Of a stretch of DNA of 64,000 bases, positions 1-10,259 are shown piece after piece. Position numbers and translations under genes: made by a program. The stretch comes from Gambelia wislizenii (taxonomy: Eukaryota > Chordata > Lepidosauria > Squamata > Crotaphytidae). The notes below the pieces were generated by a model. It saw nothing but the letters and a program-made list of their open reading frames with translations. It was not told where the DNA came from and made no database searches. Positions within the stretch are counted from its first letter, which is position 1; each line of letters begins with the position of its first letter. The stretch is taken from assembly GCA_030847615.1 (NCBI GenBank), contig JAUMIR010000005.1, positions 106,483,116 through 106,547,115 of the forward strand. The letters run 5' to 3'.

Positions 1-388
1 CACATTGGCTTTTTTAGTTGCCACATCACATTGCTGACTCATGTTCAGCTTGTGGTCCACTAAGACCCCTAGATTCCTTTCGCATGTACTGCCATCAAGC
101 CAGGTGTCACCCATTATATCTATCCACTTCATTTTTACTGCCCAAGTGTAGTATCCTACATTTCTCCCTGTTGAAATTCATTTTGTTAGTTTTGGCCCAG
201 CTTTCAATCTGTTAAGGTCATTTTGGATTCTGATCCTGTCCTCTGGGGTATGAGCTACCCCTCCTAAAGGGGTTCCATCTGCAAACTTGATAAACATGCC
301 CTCTATTCCCTCATCCAAGTCATTGATAAACATGTTGAATAGCACTGTGCCCAGGACAGAACCCTGTGGCACCCCACTAGTCACTTTA
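1..388 (-). mobile_element. CR1 LINE fragment, reverse transcriptase region
   Basis: Read on the minus strand this encodes a decayed CR1-clade reverse transcriptase. A segment ending near 384 begins with [10 protein letters not shown] and continues through [14 protein letters not shown] and [11 protein letters not shown] (the FADD core here reads FADG) to [12 protein letters not shown]. Below about 180 the reading frame shifts, but pieces resembling the downstream CR1 protein (GVLVDHKLNMSQQCDVATKK) are still readable, so the copy is broken by at least one frameshift. It runs off the left edge of the window. On the right it stops where a Tigger-like terminus begins at 389. The family assignment rests on the motifs seen; the copy is inactive. 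Confidence 0.85.
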
Positions 389-500
389 CAGTTGGCCCCT
401 CACATTCATGGATTTGACATCCGCAGACTTGATTATTCACAGATTTGCCTCCATCCCCCTGAAGCCCAAGGCTGCACAATATACATTCACACAACAACTT
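389..500. mobile_element. Tigger-like DNA transposon, one terminus
   Basis: A TA dinucleotide at 387-388 is followed by CAGTTGGCCCCTCACATTC and then by stretches of the 'prime-digit' type (catggattt, atccgcag) that recur in the Tigger-like MITEs elsewhere in this window. A matching opposite terminus in the same family style is seen at 1890-1924, so the two could be the ends of one disrupted element, but the interval between is not clearly one element. Confidence 0.5.
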
Positions 501-1300
501 AGGGATGGGGGAACACCAGCGATCACCAGGGCTGCCACCAACCACCTCCCGCAGCTGCCTGCTCTGCGGGCTTTGGGAGGCTTTTGATGATGGGGATCTA
601 TGATGCTTCACCTTCCCCAAGCACTACCACAGCGGTGTGGGGCTTGGATAAGGCAGAGCACAGTCATCTCTGTTGCCAAGCGTCTCCAAAGTCAGCTGCT
701 CTGCAGGTTTTTTAATTTGGTTTTGTAAAGTAGGAGGTCAGATTCATTTGAATACTGTATTCACTCCCTTGTGAACAGTCCTAAAAAGATTATATTTGAC
801 AGTTCATAATTTCTATATTTACAGAAATATAGAGAAAACTGTAAGATTTGTCCAACTACACCTTTTTACCAATCAGATGAGTTAGGAGTCCTCTTATAAC
901 AAAATCACTATTTGCATGTAGGTTAGGCTGTGTAACCAGCAGAAATCCAGAAAATCTTTGTATAAATGCAATTATGCCTTCAAGAAGGGCCTGTTGATCA
1001 CCAAATAGGTCTGCACATGTGTCTGCTGTTTAATCAGGCCACACCAGCCATTTTGTCTCTAAAGATACTTCCTTTTTATGTTTGGAAAACTTAATATCAA
1101 AGAAGAACATTTCAATAGTGATCTAAAAATCAAAGGATTAAAAAAAATGTTTATTCCTGAAGCAAGACCTCATGCTGAAATTGTTTGACTAGTTTCTGTA
1201 AAGAGGATAAAAGACACCAATGAGAGAAGAAATTTGTCCATATAGTATTAACATGTTTTATCATGTACCTTCATCTTCACATCCAGGTCAAAAGATTTAC
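501..1300. other. TBC1D1 intron, no recognisable feature
   Basis: No exon-like open frame with splice sites, no RNA gene and no repeat I can name. Bases 500-700 are moderately GC rich and could be the body of the transposon whose end lies at 389. Confidence 0.4.
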
Positions 1301-1614
1301 AGGGAAGGGAGGGGTGGGAGGGGGGATTTTCCACACACCCCCTTCCCAAAACAGCAATCTGCCTTGAGAAGGGAAGGGAGGGGTGGGAGGGAGGCTTTTC
1401 ACTCCCCCTTCCCAAGACAGTGATCTGCCTTGAGAAGGGAAGGGAGGGGTGGGAGGGAGGCTTTTCACTCCCCCTTCCCAAGACAGTGATCTGCCTTGAG
1501 AAGGGAAGGGAGGGGTGGGAGGGAGGCTCTTCAGCCCCCCCCCTTCCCAAGACAGTGATCTGCCTTGGGAAAGGAAGGGAGGGGTGGGAGGGAGGCTCTT
1601 CACACACACCCTTC
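1301..1614. repeat. Minisatellite, five units of 66-69 bp
   Basis: Five head-to-tail units can be counted from the recurring anchor ggggtggg at about 1311, 1380, 1446, 1512 and 1581, giving periods of 69, 66, 66 and 69 bp. Each unit holds a purine-rich block (gggaagggaggggtgggagg) and an inverted pair (cttcccaag / cttgagaag) able to form a hairpin. Because the unit length is near a multiple of three and strand composition is skewed, several overlapping reading frames stay open on both strands; they are not genes. Confidence 0.9.
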
Positions 1615-1924
1615 CCAAGGCAGGATGGGCTTCAGGAGAAGCCCATGGCTGCTTTGGGAAGGGCAGTGTGTGTGTGTGTGTGAAGATCACCTCTGCCCCG
1701 AACTCCCTGCTCTTCCGGGACTTGGCTCTCCACCCCAAATGGAGCCAAGCCCCATGAGAGCGGGGAGTTAGGCAGCACGGTTTGGTCAGGGAGCACTCCA
1801 TTTAAATCGGCTCCTATCCCTTGTGTGCAAGGGAGTGAAGCTGATTTAAATGAGGTGCTTCCTGAGCAAACCGCAAATAGTCAAAACTGCGAATGTGAAA
1901 GCCGAGAAAGTGGAGGGGTAACTG
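1615..1924. mobile_element. Tigger-like MITE, right half
   Basis: The segment 1608-1665 (cttcccaaggcag, a short stem-loop, then ctgctttgggaaggg) matches the centre of the complete MITE at 13952-14210, and the right end reads gtggaggggtaactg followed by TA at 1925-1926, the same terminus as that MITE. The minisatellite to the left appears to be an expansion of the same hairpin sequence. Confidence 0.65.
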
Positions 1925-1926
1925 TA

Positions 1927-3778
1927 TTTTCTTTAAGAAATACCTCCTAATCTGAATTTGTTGAGATGGAAAATGCATGCTCAGTGTTGTAAGCTTTATA
2001 TTCAACATAATGGCTAGAGTCCAAATATAAGCTCTCTTCAATGTGCCTCATCAGCTGGCTGGCCCATGGAGGGTTTTGTCTTTCTTTTTCTTTGAATAGC
2101 AGACCACCTCCTTCATCAAAACTGCAACTGATATTCTCTTCATGTCCAAAAGGCATGAAGGGCAACCATTAAAAGAAACACAAGCCAAAAGCCACCTCAG
2201 ACATTGAGAACTAGTTGCTCAGTTTTTCACATGCTGGCCTATACTTGCTACCGAAATTAATTTTGGCAATACTATAATACCCAAAGTACATCAATTTAAT
2301 AGTGCAAAATAACATTATTTTTGCAAGGTGACACTAGATCTGAACCACAATGTACAAAAAAGGCCATTCATCATCTTGGTTTCTGATGATGTATTCTTGT
2401 ATAGCACAGTTCACAGAAACATAATTCTCACATGAAATGCTGCATTCTGGTTGGGTTGTAGTACAGCTCTCACAAAAAACTACCACATGACAATGGGCCC
2501 ATATAATCGTGAAAATAAAATCTATACCCCATCAGTAAAATACTGCAATTATATTTATGGGCTATTTTTGTAATTACGTATTTGTCCCTTAGATAACAAG
2601 CACCAGGACTATTACAGAGGCTCAACACACATTAGGTAGCAAAGCAATTTTTTAATGTTTGCTTAAGAGATATTTTACTTGGTATAAACAAGAAAGGTTT
2701 TACTTGGTATAAACAAGAAACACAATTATTTAAGATTTTTCTTAATTAGGATCATTTCACACAATAAGATTTTTAAATAAAAGGACAAACTGTTTGGGTT
2801 ATACTTAGGGACATCATAATATTTGTTCTGTTGTTTTAATGTTTGGATCCATCTGATGTCTACATCTCTGTTTAATGCTTGTTACCTACATCCCAAAATT
2901 ATGTTAAGAACCTTTCGTTGATATACCCAAAATGGACCACTGATTGATGGCAAACATTTTTGTTCTTTAGGCTTAATGTAAGATGCTCCCAGAACTAGTT
3001 AAGCAAGAGCATACTGTGATTATTTTTTCACACTGCAGAACAAAACAGAGGCAGAGAGTTGTTAATAATAAATATTATTATTGTACACAACTTAGTGTTT
3101 CAGCTGATTATTACTACTACCATTATTTTTGGAGGAAAGTCCTATGGGGTTGAGTCTTATGTCCATAATGGTATCACTGATGGAGACCTTCAGAGCCATT
3201 TTGTTTACAAAAGATGGAAGTAAATATCTGTTTCACATCATTACGAGAACATGTAGTCATATTATTCCATTTTAATTTTGCACTAGTGCTGGTACTTTCA
3301 GGTTAATATTCACATTCTGAGATTTATGGAGTTACATGTAGTCTAGACAAAATTTAATTTTACATACATAAAGCCTAAAATGTAAAACTGCATCTACATC
3401 ATAGATTCGAAACTTACATATCAATCATTTCTTTATACCATGGAACTGTGGTTCTGTGAGATGGGCTATGGATCACTAGCAATTCTTAGCATCTAATTCT
3501 TCTAGGATGTTTCGAGTAAGCTATAATAAACTACCTGTAATATCATACCAACATACAGTACTTCTATACAGTACTGTGTAGGTCCTAAGGGTATCGCATG
3601 GCTGTCATAGATCTAGATCATTCATCTGCTGTGGAAGTCTCAGTCAAATAACTAGAATATGTAATGTTAATGTGACGCAATCTACCCCATCATACATGTA
3701 AGCAAATAACATTCCACTATTCTTATGCATATCTCTGTCTCTACTACCAATTGATACTACAGTAGTTTAAACATAACA
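1927..3778. other. TBC1D1 intron, AT-rich, nothing recognised
   Basis: AT-rich sequence with no coding exon, RNA gene or named repeat. A short direct duplication of the type tttacttggtataaacaagaaa occurs at about 2675-2720. Confidence 0.5.
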
Positions 3779-3945
3779 TGAGCCATGCTAGATCAGACCA
3801 AAAACCTATCCAGCTTGAGCATTCCACTCATATATGGTCAACCAGAGGCCAATGAGAACTTCAAATCAAAACAAGAGGGGAACAGCACTTTTTTCTCATT
3901 TTCTCCAACAGCTAGTATGCAGGGGCATGCAGAGTTATATAACAA
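3779..3945 (+). repeat. Dispersed reptile repeat fragment
   Basis: The stretch starting gccatgctagatcagaccaaa and continuing with gtcaaccagaggccaatgag resembles a dispersed repeat common in reptile genomes (typical form: ggatcagaccaaaggcccat... ggccaaccagatgcc). The class is uncertain to me; it may be a LINE or SINE relic. Confidence 0.35.
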
Positions 3946-4442
3946 ATTAATTGAAAACTGCAATTGATGAGGATGCTAAAATGTTTTCTATTATGAGAAA
4001 TCCCAGAGTGCTTTACAGTCTTTACAATGAAAAGACAAGCAACTAAAAGTGTACATGGGTCCCAAAATGCATTGCCATATTCATGGATGACAATACTATT
4101 TTTTCTCTTGATGACAGAAACTAAAGTGAAAGAAAATGAAAGAATGACTCTACAAGTGTCCTGTTTATACCACTTTCATGAAAACATTTGTTTCTAAATG
4201 TTGGCACAAACTAGATTCAGAGAGTCAAGAGTACAGATTTGCTTTGGTTTGAGAATATTTATATATTCTTGAAGCATGGCTAATTGGTTTAATATATTGA
4301 CATTACATAGAAAACTGGGTGAAGTTAAAGAGATCTACTGATTTAACTAATATGTTTGAGATTAGGATTTATATTCAGTATTTACCCAGACAGAGGGTGA
4401 ACACTGTATCCAAACTACAGAATCAACATTTCTCTACAACAG

Positions 4443-4562
4443 GAAATGTGTGGCCCTCTAGAACCTGTTGAACTGCAACTCCCAACTTTTCTCACCATTG
4501 GTTATGATGGCAAGGACTATTGGGAGTTGCATTTCAACAACATTTGAAAGTCTGCACAATTC
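4443..4562. mobile_element. Palindromic hAT-type MITE
   Basis: Imperfect inverted arms: 'gtggccctctagaacctgttgaactgcaactccca' on the left is mirrored by 'ttgggagttgcatttcaacaacatttga' on the right. The same family (ccagatgttgttggactacaactccca) recurs at about 10020, 41030, 49075 and 60350. Confidence 0.6.
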
Positions 4563-4675
4563 CCATCCCTGCTCTATAACATAATTTACTTAGGTGCCTT
4601 CTCAATTGGCAACATGTCTTCTAAAACAGTATTGATCTTTCTTGGTTCGCATGCAAACAAAAATATTTCACTTAC

Positions 4676-5150
4676 TTTTGTCTGATCATCAGCTTTGAAA
4701 ACGTAACAAATGCTTTGCTGATTTATTGTTCCATCTTTTATTAAGCAAGCAAAGTAGCTTGGATCATGACTGTTGTGAATCAGTTTGTGGACGTGTTGCG
4801 GTCTACACTCAAAGATGCTGGAACAAATCAGAGGATCCCATTGTTGGCTTTTTCCTGTGTCTGCTTCACATCTAAGCCTGGTTGGTGAAACATAAAGCCG
4901 GATTTGGCTGGTGCTTTGCTCTTCTTTCAAGGATTGTGTACTGATCCGACGAATTTCTGCCACAATCCAAGGAAGCACAGGCATGGTTGTTAGAGAATGT
5001 ACTGGAAGAGAGCCTACAAGCTGAAGACTGAAGTCAACAGAGCCATCACTGGCTGCTTCAGGATTTTTAACTTTGAAAGATAAGGGTTCCATCTTTGAAT
5101 CATCAAGGAGGTGTATAGGTCAACCAATTTTGTTACAGAATCTTGAAATT
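4676..5150 (-). CDS. TBC1D1: TBC1D1, first coding exon (start codon and start of PTB domain)
   Basis: TBC1D1 is a Rab GTPase-activating protein that is phosphorylated by AMPK and Akt and controls GLUT4 vesicle traffic, mainly in skeletal muscle. The ATG is at 5092-5090 with a purine at -3 and G at +4. The coding part, 5092-4676, is 139 codons in phase 0. It starts MEPLSFKVKNPEAASDGSVD and includes LQLVGSLPVHSLTTMP, the QQWDPLI / SSIFEC segment and VHKLIHNSHDPSYFACLIK, all hallmarks of the N-terminal phosphotyrosine-binding domain of TBC1D1. The donor follows DDQTK as AAA|GTAAGT; in human TBC1D1 this Lys is followed by a Val codon, which suits this boundary. The acceptor TTCATTTCAG places the exon start at 5150, giving a 58-base 5' UTR segment. 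The PTB domain is incomplete here and the rest of the gene lies beyond base 1. PGM2 lies upstream on the same strand, as in human. Confidence 0.93.
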
Positions 5151-6376
5151 CTGAAATGAAGATTTATTCACACAGTTAATAAAATCATTTAGCCCTCCTT
5201 TTCCTTTAACAATCATGTCAGTAACTGTAAACTGTCAATAATCCTCATTTTATAAGTGTCTGAATTAATAAAGTATTTCTAATTTTCTATCAGTATTGTA
5301 CAAGCAGAAGAACCAGCATTTTAGAACTTCCGTATGTCACATTAGAATTGTTGAAGCTTGTGGCAAAAAAGCAAAAAACTCGACTCTAAGTAGAGTTCAA
5401 AACACCAAGAAAGAAGAAACAAAGAACATGTCATGAAGAGAAAATACGTAAGTATAATTTCTACAACTATGCAAACTTTCATTTGAAGTAAAGTATTGTT
5501 TTCAGTTCCATTAGTACATCTTAAATAGCGCTCAAATGCTTAAGCAATTGCATGGTTAAATGAACTGATAACTGACTTAAAAGTTGCCTTCAATTAATTG
5601 GGTAAGAACTTTTATCTTTAATTGTTTTAAATATACTATTCTTATTAAAATATTAAAATACGTATTTTCTCATCACTCTGGAAGAATTGCCCTTTTAAGA
5701 TGATGGCTTCTACCATTAACATTTCTTTATTCAGGAATAGTATGTTTACCAAAAAGCCCATTTAATGGCAGAAGAAAACTGACTGAAACTTACATAACAC
5801 TATCTTGAATCTTTAGAACAGATCTGAACAAAAAAACAAACACAAGGAAAAAAAAATAAACAATATTAGTGAACAAACACTTCTGCAAGGTTTCCATTGT
5901 ACATCTACTGTGCACTTCCAGTGTTTCAAAATGCTTTTGTTTAATTACTGATATCTAGCTTTAACAGTAGTGATTCACTCTTAGGGGGGCGGGAAGTCCA
6001 ACTCATATTAAAAGCTCAGATGATCTTCAACCTACTATAAACTACATTCAGTTATTTAGAGCTTACAGCACAATAGTTTTATTGCAGTGGTTCAGTATGA
6101 ATTCAGTAATGTCAGTGGACAAGAATCGCTGGACCTAAATCCAATTGTTGATCCCAATTAAAACAAACCTACTGAATTAATAGGAACCTTGTCCATCAAC
6201 ATTTATCTAGGGGGTTGTCTAAACGGCGAAAATACTTGTAACAGAATTTGAGGAGAAGACAATCTGTCTTAATGGGATTGCATGTCACTTCAACATATTC
6301 AGAAGGAAGGGGGCCAAAAACACGGAAAAAAAATTGCTGGAAAAGCCTTCATGGCTTTCCTCATGTTTAAAAAAAA

Positions 6377-6377
<1 letters not shown>
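5151..6377. other. TBC1D1 intron 1, AT-rich, nothing recognised
   Basis: Sequence upstream of the first TBC1D1 coding exon on the transcribed strand. I see no exon, RNA gene or named transposon before the L2 tail at 6378. Confidence 0.5.
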
Positions 6378-6409
<32 letters not shown>

Positions 6410-9290
6410 TTTATTTATACCCCGCCCCTCTGTTAAAACAATCGGGGCGGCTTACAAAATTTAAAATATAATACAAATAAAATCCCTAAACACCCCCACT
6501 CCCACCCTCCCCCATAAAAAAACATTAAACAAATATAAATTAAAAACAACTAATCTAAAATCACATTTAAAACTATAAATACAATAAATGTATAATAAAT
6601 GGCCAGCAGGCTAGAAGAGGCCAGGATCCCCTGAGGCCGGGATCTAATTAGGAAAGGCCTGCCGAAAGAGATCCGTCTTTAGTGCTTTTTTAAAGCCACT
6701 CAGGCTTGTTATCTGACGGATCTCATTCGGCAGGTCATTCCACAATTTGGGGGCGATTACCGAAAAGGCCCTCTGGGAGGTTGCAGACAGCCTAGATTTT
6801 TGTGGCTGAAGCAAATTCCTCCCAGAGGACCGGAGTGAGCGGGGAGGATTGTATGGGAGGAGGCGGCTCCGGAGATAAGTTGGACCCAAGCCATTTAGGG
6901 CTTTAAAGGTAATAACCAACACCTTATACTGGGCCCGGAAACTGATAGGCAGCCAGTGGAGAGATTTTAATACTGGAATTATATGGTCTCTCCCAGATGT
7001 TCCCAAGACCACTCTGGCTGCCATATTTTGTACCAACTGAAGTTTCCGGACCAAGCATGAGGGCAGCCCCATGTAGAGCGCATTGCAGAAATCTAGACGG
7101 GAGGTTACCAGCGCGTGCACCATAGTCTCGAGGTCCCTTACTTCCAGTAAATGGCGCAGCTGGCATATCAGCCGAAGCTGATAACAGGCGCTCCTGACTG
7201 TCGCATTCACCTGACTCGTCATCTGAAGCGATGAATCAAGGAGCACCCCCAGACTGCGAACACAGTCCTTAACGGAGAGTGTGACCCCATCCAGGACTGG
7301 AGGTTGCAACCCAACTCCTGGTTTGGGGGCCGCTACCGTGAGCACCTCTGTTTTATCTGGATTTAATCTCAATCTGTTTTTCCTCATCCAGCCCATTACT
7401 ACTTTAAGACAATCATTAAGAGGAGAGACGCCATCGGAATTCGAGGCTGATGATCGGGGCAAGGAGAAATAGATCTGGGTGTCATCAGCGTACTGATAAC
7501 ACCCAGCCCCATAACTGTGAATAATCTCACCCAGCGGCTTCATATAAATGTTAAACAGCATCGGGGACAGGATGGCGCCCTGTGGAACACCACAAGTAAG
7601 CTCCTTTCTGCTGGAGCAGCTGTCCCCGAGCAACACCCTCTGGGACCTGCCCGAGAGGAAGGACCGGAACCACTGGAGCGCAGTGCCTCCGATTCCTAAC
7701 CCCCTCAAGCAATCCAAGAGGATGCTATGATCTATCGTATCGAAAGCCGCTGAGATGTCTAAAAGCACCAACAGGGTCACACTACCCCTGTCAATGCTTA
7801 GACGCAGGTCGTCAGTCAAGGCAACCATGGCAGTCTCAACTCCAAATCCCGTCCTAAAGCCAGTTTGAAATGGATCTAGATAATCGGTTTCATCCAAGAC
7901 CACTTGGAGTTGAAGCGCAACTGCCCTCTCGATCACTTTGCTCAAGAATGGTAACATAGAAACCGGCCTATAGTTGTTCATGTCCAGGGGGTCAAGGGAA
8001 GATATTTTCAGGAGCGGCCTAACGGCTGCTTCCTTTAAACAAGATGGAACACACCCTTCTCTGAGGGATGCATTGATGATGTCCTTAAGGAACATCATCA
8101 GGGCAGTCCCCCCCTGGATGGCCAGCCATGAAGGGCAAGGATCGAGAGGGCAGGTCGTCTTCCTAACCCTACCAAGTAGCTTGTCCACGTCCTCAGTACT
8201 CACAGATTGAAATTGATCCAGTAAACTGACATCAACGGAGTTGCTGGACACCTCGTCAATTGTTTCTGCCAAATTACTGGTATCTAAGTCGGCTCTTATC
8301 TGAGAGATTTTATCTGCAATGAAATTGTTAAACGCGTCACAGCAGGCCGTTGTTGGGTTAAGCAACGGGTTCTGCGCAGGAATAACCTGCATCATCTCCT
8401 TTACCACCCTAAACAGCTCTGCTGGACGGGACTCTGCAGGCGCAATACGTGCAGAGGTGAAGGATCGCTGTGCTGCACGTATTGCCTCTCGATAGGACCA
8501 AAGAAAGTTCCTATGACGAGTCCTGTCAGATAAGAGTCGAGTTTTCCGCCAGTTGTGCTCTAGTCGTTGTCCAACCCGCTTCATTTTCCTAAGCTCTGCT
8601 GTATACCATGGCTTACGGTTTGAAGTGGGTTGGAAAGGACGCTTGGGAGCGATCGTGTTGATAGCCTTGGTAAGATCGTTGTTCCAGGTCTTAACCAAAG
8701 TTTCGACAGGGTCACCGGCGTTACCAACCATTAAACCCTCCAAGGCTTTCTGGAATCCTCTTGGTTCCATTAGCCTTCGAGGGCGGACCATTCTAATGGG
8801 TCCACCACCCCCGGTGGGGTGGGAAGAGACTCTTAGTTCAGTCTTGACCAGGAAATGATCCATCCATGACAATGCAGTGGTTTTTATAACCTCCGCCCAT
8901 GGATATTCCTGTTCCGTACTGAAGACCGCATCAAGGGTATGACCCGCACAATGTGTGGGCCTGATGACCAATTGGGATAGGCCCATGTTTGTCATGGTTT
9001 CCATGAACTCCTGAGCTGCACCAGTCAAATTTGTCAAGCTGTTCTCAAGTGGAATGTTGAAGTCCCCCAAAACTAAAAGTCTGGGAGACTCCAACAGCAA
9101 CTCCGAGACCAGCTGTGTCAGCTCGGTTAGGGAGTCTGCTAGACAACGGGGTGGTCGGTATACTAGCAGAAGTTCTGTGGGGAATGCACAATCTCACTCA
9201 TTGGGACAAGTGACCAAATCGATTCGCTTTCCCAATACAAGCGGAAGTTGCAAGCTTGTTGGTTGGACATGTGAGGGGGGCAGAACTTCC
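6378..9290 (-). mobile_element. L2-clade LINE, 5'-truncated, long intact ORF
   Basis: The element lies in TBC1D1 intron 1 in the same orientation as the gene. Its 3' end carries an (ATT)n microsatellite at 6378-6410, preceded on the minus strand by the 3' UTR ending ggggcggggtataaataaat, typical of lizard L2 elements. The ORF stays open from 9193 to its stop at 6644. The 5' side stops around 9290 within the endonuclease region, so the copy is 5'-truncated. I could not identify a clean target-site duplication. Confidence 0.85.
6644..9193 (-). CDS. L2 LINE ORF2: partial endonuclease plus reverse transcriptase
   Basis: The frame is open for about 849 codons. It begins in the C-terminal half of the apurinic-type endonuclease (VYRPP, then LLVLGDFNIPLE; the DFN motif is a catalytic-site motif of this fold; later SWMDHFLV). 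The reverse transcriptase follows with NNYRPVSMLPFLSK, DISAAFDTIDH, CGVPQGAILSPMLFNIYMKP and the catalytic YADD at 7492-7481. The C-terminal part contains LHWLPISFRAQYKVLV, near-universal in L2 proteins. Upstream, the frame is closed by TGA at 9196-9194, after which endonuclease-like residues can still be read, so that stop is a mutation or the truncation boundary. There is no native start codon. The intact catalytic core suggests a young insertion; with part of the endonuclease missing it should not be autonomous. Confidence 0.85.
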   Translation of the reverse strand, partial: DCAFPTELLLVYRPPRCLADSLTELTQLVSELLLESPRLLVLGDFNIPLENSLTNLTGAAQEFMETMTNMGLSQLVIRPTHCAGHTLDAVFSTEQEYPWAEVIKTTALSWMDHFLVKTELRVSSHPTGGGGPIRMVRPRRLMEPRGFQKALEGLMVGNAGDPVETLVKTWNNDLTKAINTIAPKRPFQPTSNRKPWYTAELRKMKRVGQRLEHNWRKTRLLSDRTRHRNFLWSYREAIRAAQRSFTSARIAPAESRPAELFRVVKEMMQVIPAQNPLLNPTTACCDAFNNFIADKISQIRADLDTSNLAETIDEVSSNSVDVSLLDQFQSVSTEDVDKLLGRVRKTTCPLDPCPSWLAIQGGTALMMFLKDIINASLREGCVPSCLKEAAVRPLLKISSLDPLDMNNYRPVSMLPFLSKVIERAVALQLQVVLDETDYLDPFQTGFRTGFGVETAMVALTDDLRLSIDRGSVTLLVLLDISAAFDTIDHSILLDCLRGLGIGGTALQWFRSFLSGRSQRVLLGDSCSSRKELTCGVPQGAILSPMLFNIYMKPLGEIIHSYGAGCYQYADDTQIYFSLPRSSASNSDGVSPLNDCLKVVMGWMRKNRLRLNPDKTEVLTVAAPKPGVGLQPPVLDGVTLSVKDCVRSLGVLLDSSLQMTSQVNATVRSACYQLRLICQLRHLLEVRDLETMVHALVTSRLDFCNALYMGLPSCLVRKLQLVQNMAARVVLGTSGRDHIIPVLKSLHWLPISFRAQYKVLVITFKALNGLGPTYLRSRLLPYNPPRSLRSSGRNLLQPQKSRLSATSQRAFSVIAPKLWNDLPNEIRQITSLSGFKKALKTDLFRQAFPN

Positions 9291-10017
9291 TAAAAAGGCA
9301 AGCGCCCAGAGCCACCATGTTGGATTTTCACTTTAGCGAGTGCTAAGGTGATAAAACAGGGTTTGGGGGGTTGTTTTTTGTTAAAGCAAAAGGTTGCTCT
9401 TTTTCACCTTGGATAGGTGTTTTTAAAAAAAAACACTGTCCGCCAACAGCAATTTGAGGTAAGTAAAAACACAAGTAATTCACTCATGGCTGCCATCTTG
9501 ATTTGTAGGAATGCCCATTTGCACAGCAAACGTGGATAGCTTCACATGCTTGCTATCTGTCAAAAAACCCATTCAGACAAACAGCAGCTGCTGCATTGCC
9601 ATCACTGTAGAGCAATCCACATTTTTTTGCCTCGTATAGACAAGTCCTAGGATTCAGTGCATGGCACCCACATAGTGGGGCTGACAGGGCTCTAGCCCGG
9701 GGCCTGGGCATCCGGGATTAGGAGCGGGACCCAGTGTGATATTATTGAAAATTTTTATTATGTAAATCCGCTTAGTTTTTTATTTAAAAAATAAATATAA
9801 ATATTACTTTGGTGTCATCATTTAACTGACTTATTTTAATTTTTATCCTAAATCCTGTAGAACATCTTGCTGCCCTTAACCTTAGCAATAGGCAGAGGGC
9901 CCGCCACAGATCCTGGCTGCCGGGGGCGCTTCAGGATGTGGGGGCTATGATTCAGTAGGTCTAACCAGTAGATTAAGGCCTTGAATTACACCATCATGTG
10001 AATCAAGAGTGGTTATA
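9291..10017. other. TBC1D1 intron 1, unclassified
   Basis: No exon or RNA gene seen. The text 9300-9630 (agagccaccatgttggattttcac ... atggctgccatcttgatt) has the feel of a DNA-transposon fragment but I cannot name it. Confidence 0.35.
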
Positions 10018-10125
10018 CTGTGCTCCTCCAGATGTTGCTGAATTGTAACTCCCAGCATTCTTCACTATGGGCTATACTGCTGGGAATAGTAGTTCAACAA
10101 TATCAGAAGACCACTTTGACCGCCC
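10018..10125. mobile_element. Palindromic hAT-type MITE
   Basis: Left arm ctccagatgttgctgaattgtaactcccagc, right arm gctgggaatagtagttcaacaatatc: imperfect inverted repeat of the same family as 4443-4562. Confidence 0.65.
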
Positions 10126-10259
10126 TTGATATCCAATACGCTGATTATTTTCACATCTCATTATGACCTCATTTTGCTAGATGTTGCTTACACTAGTGAT
10201 TTTACTAGAGTAGAGATTGTAATTCTTCATTTTCACCATACTGATGGCTGTTGGGGAAA

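Noticed and set aside
1301..1614. Regular 66-69 bp array as a CRISPR.
   Set aside because: The units are contiguous with no unique spacers, and the sequence is a vertebrate genome.
1248..1801. Open frames of 119 and 174 codons with repeated 60-70 bp units.
   Set aside because: Pure translation of the minisatellite; the unit length keeps frames open in several phases at once.
7281..8858. Plus-strand frames inside the L2 element.
   Set aside because: They are antisense shadows of the reverse transcriptase frame.
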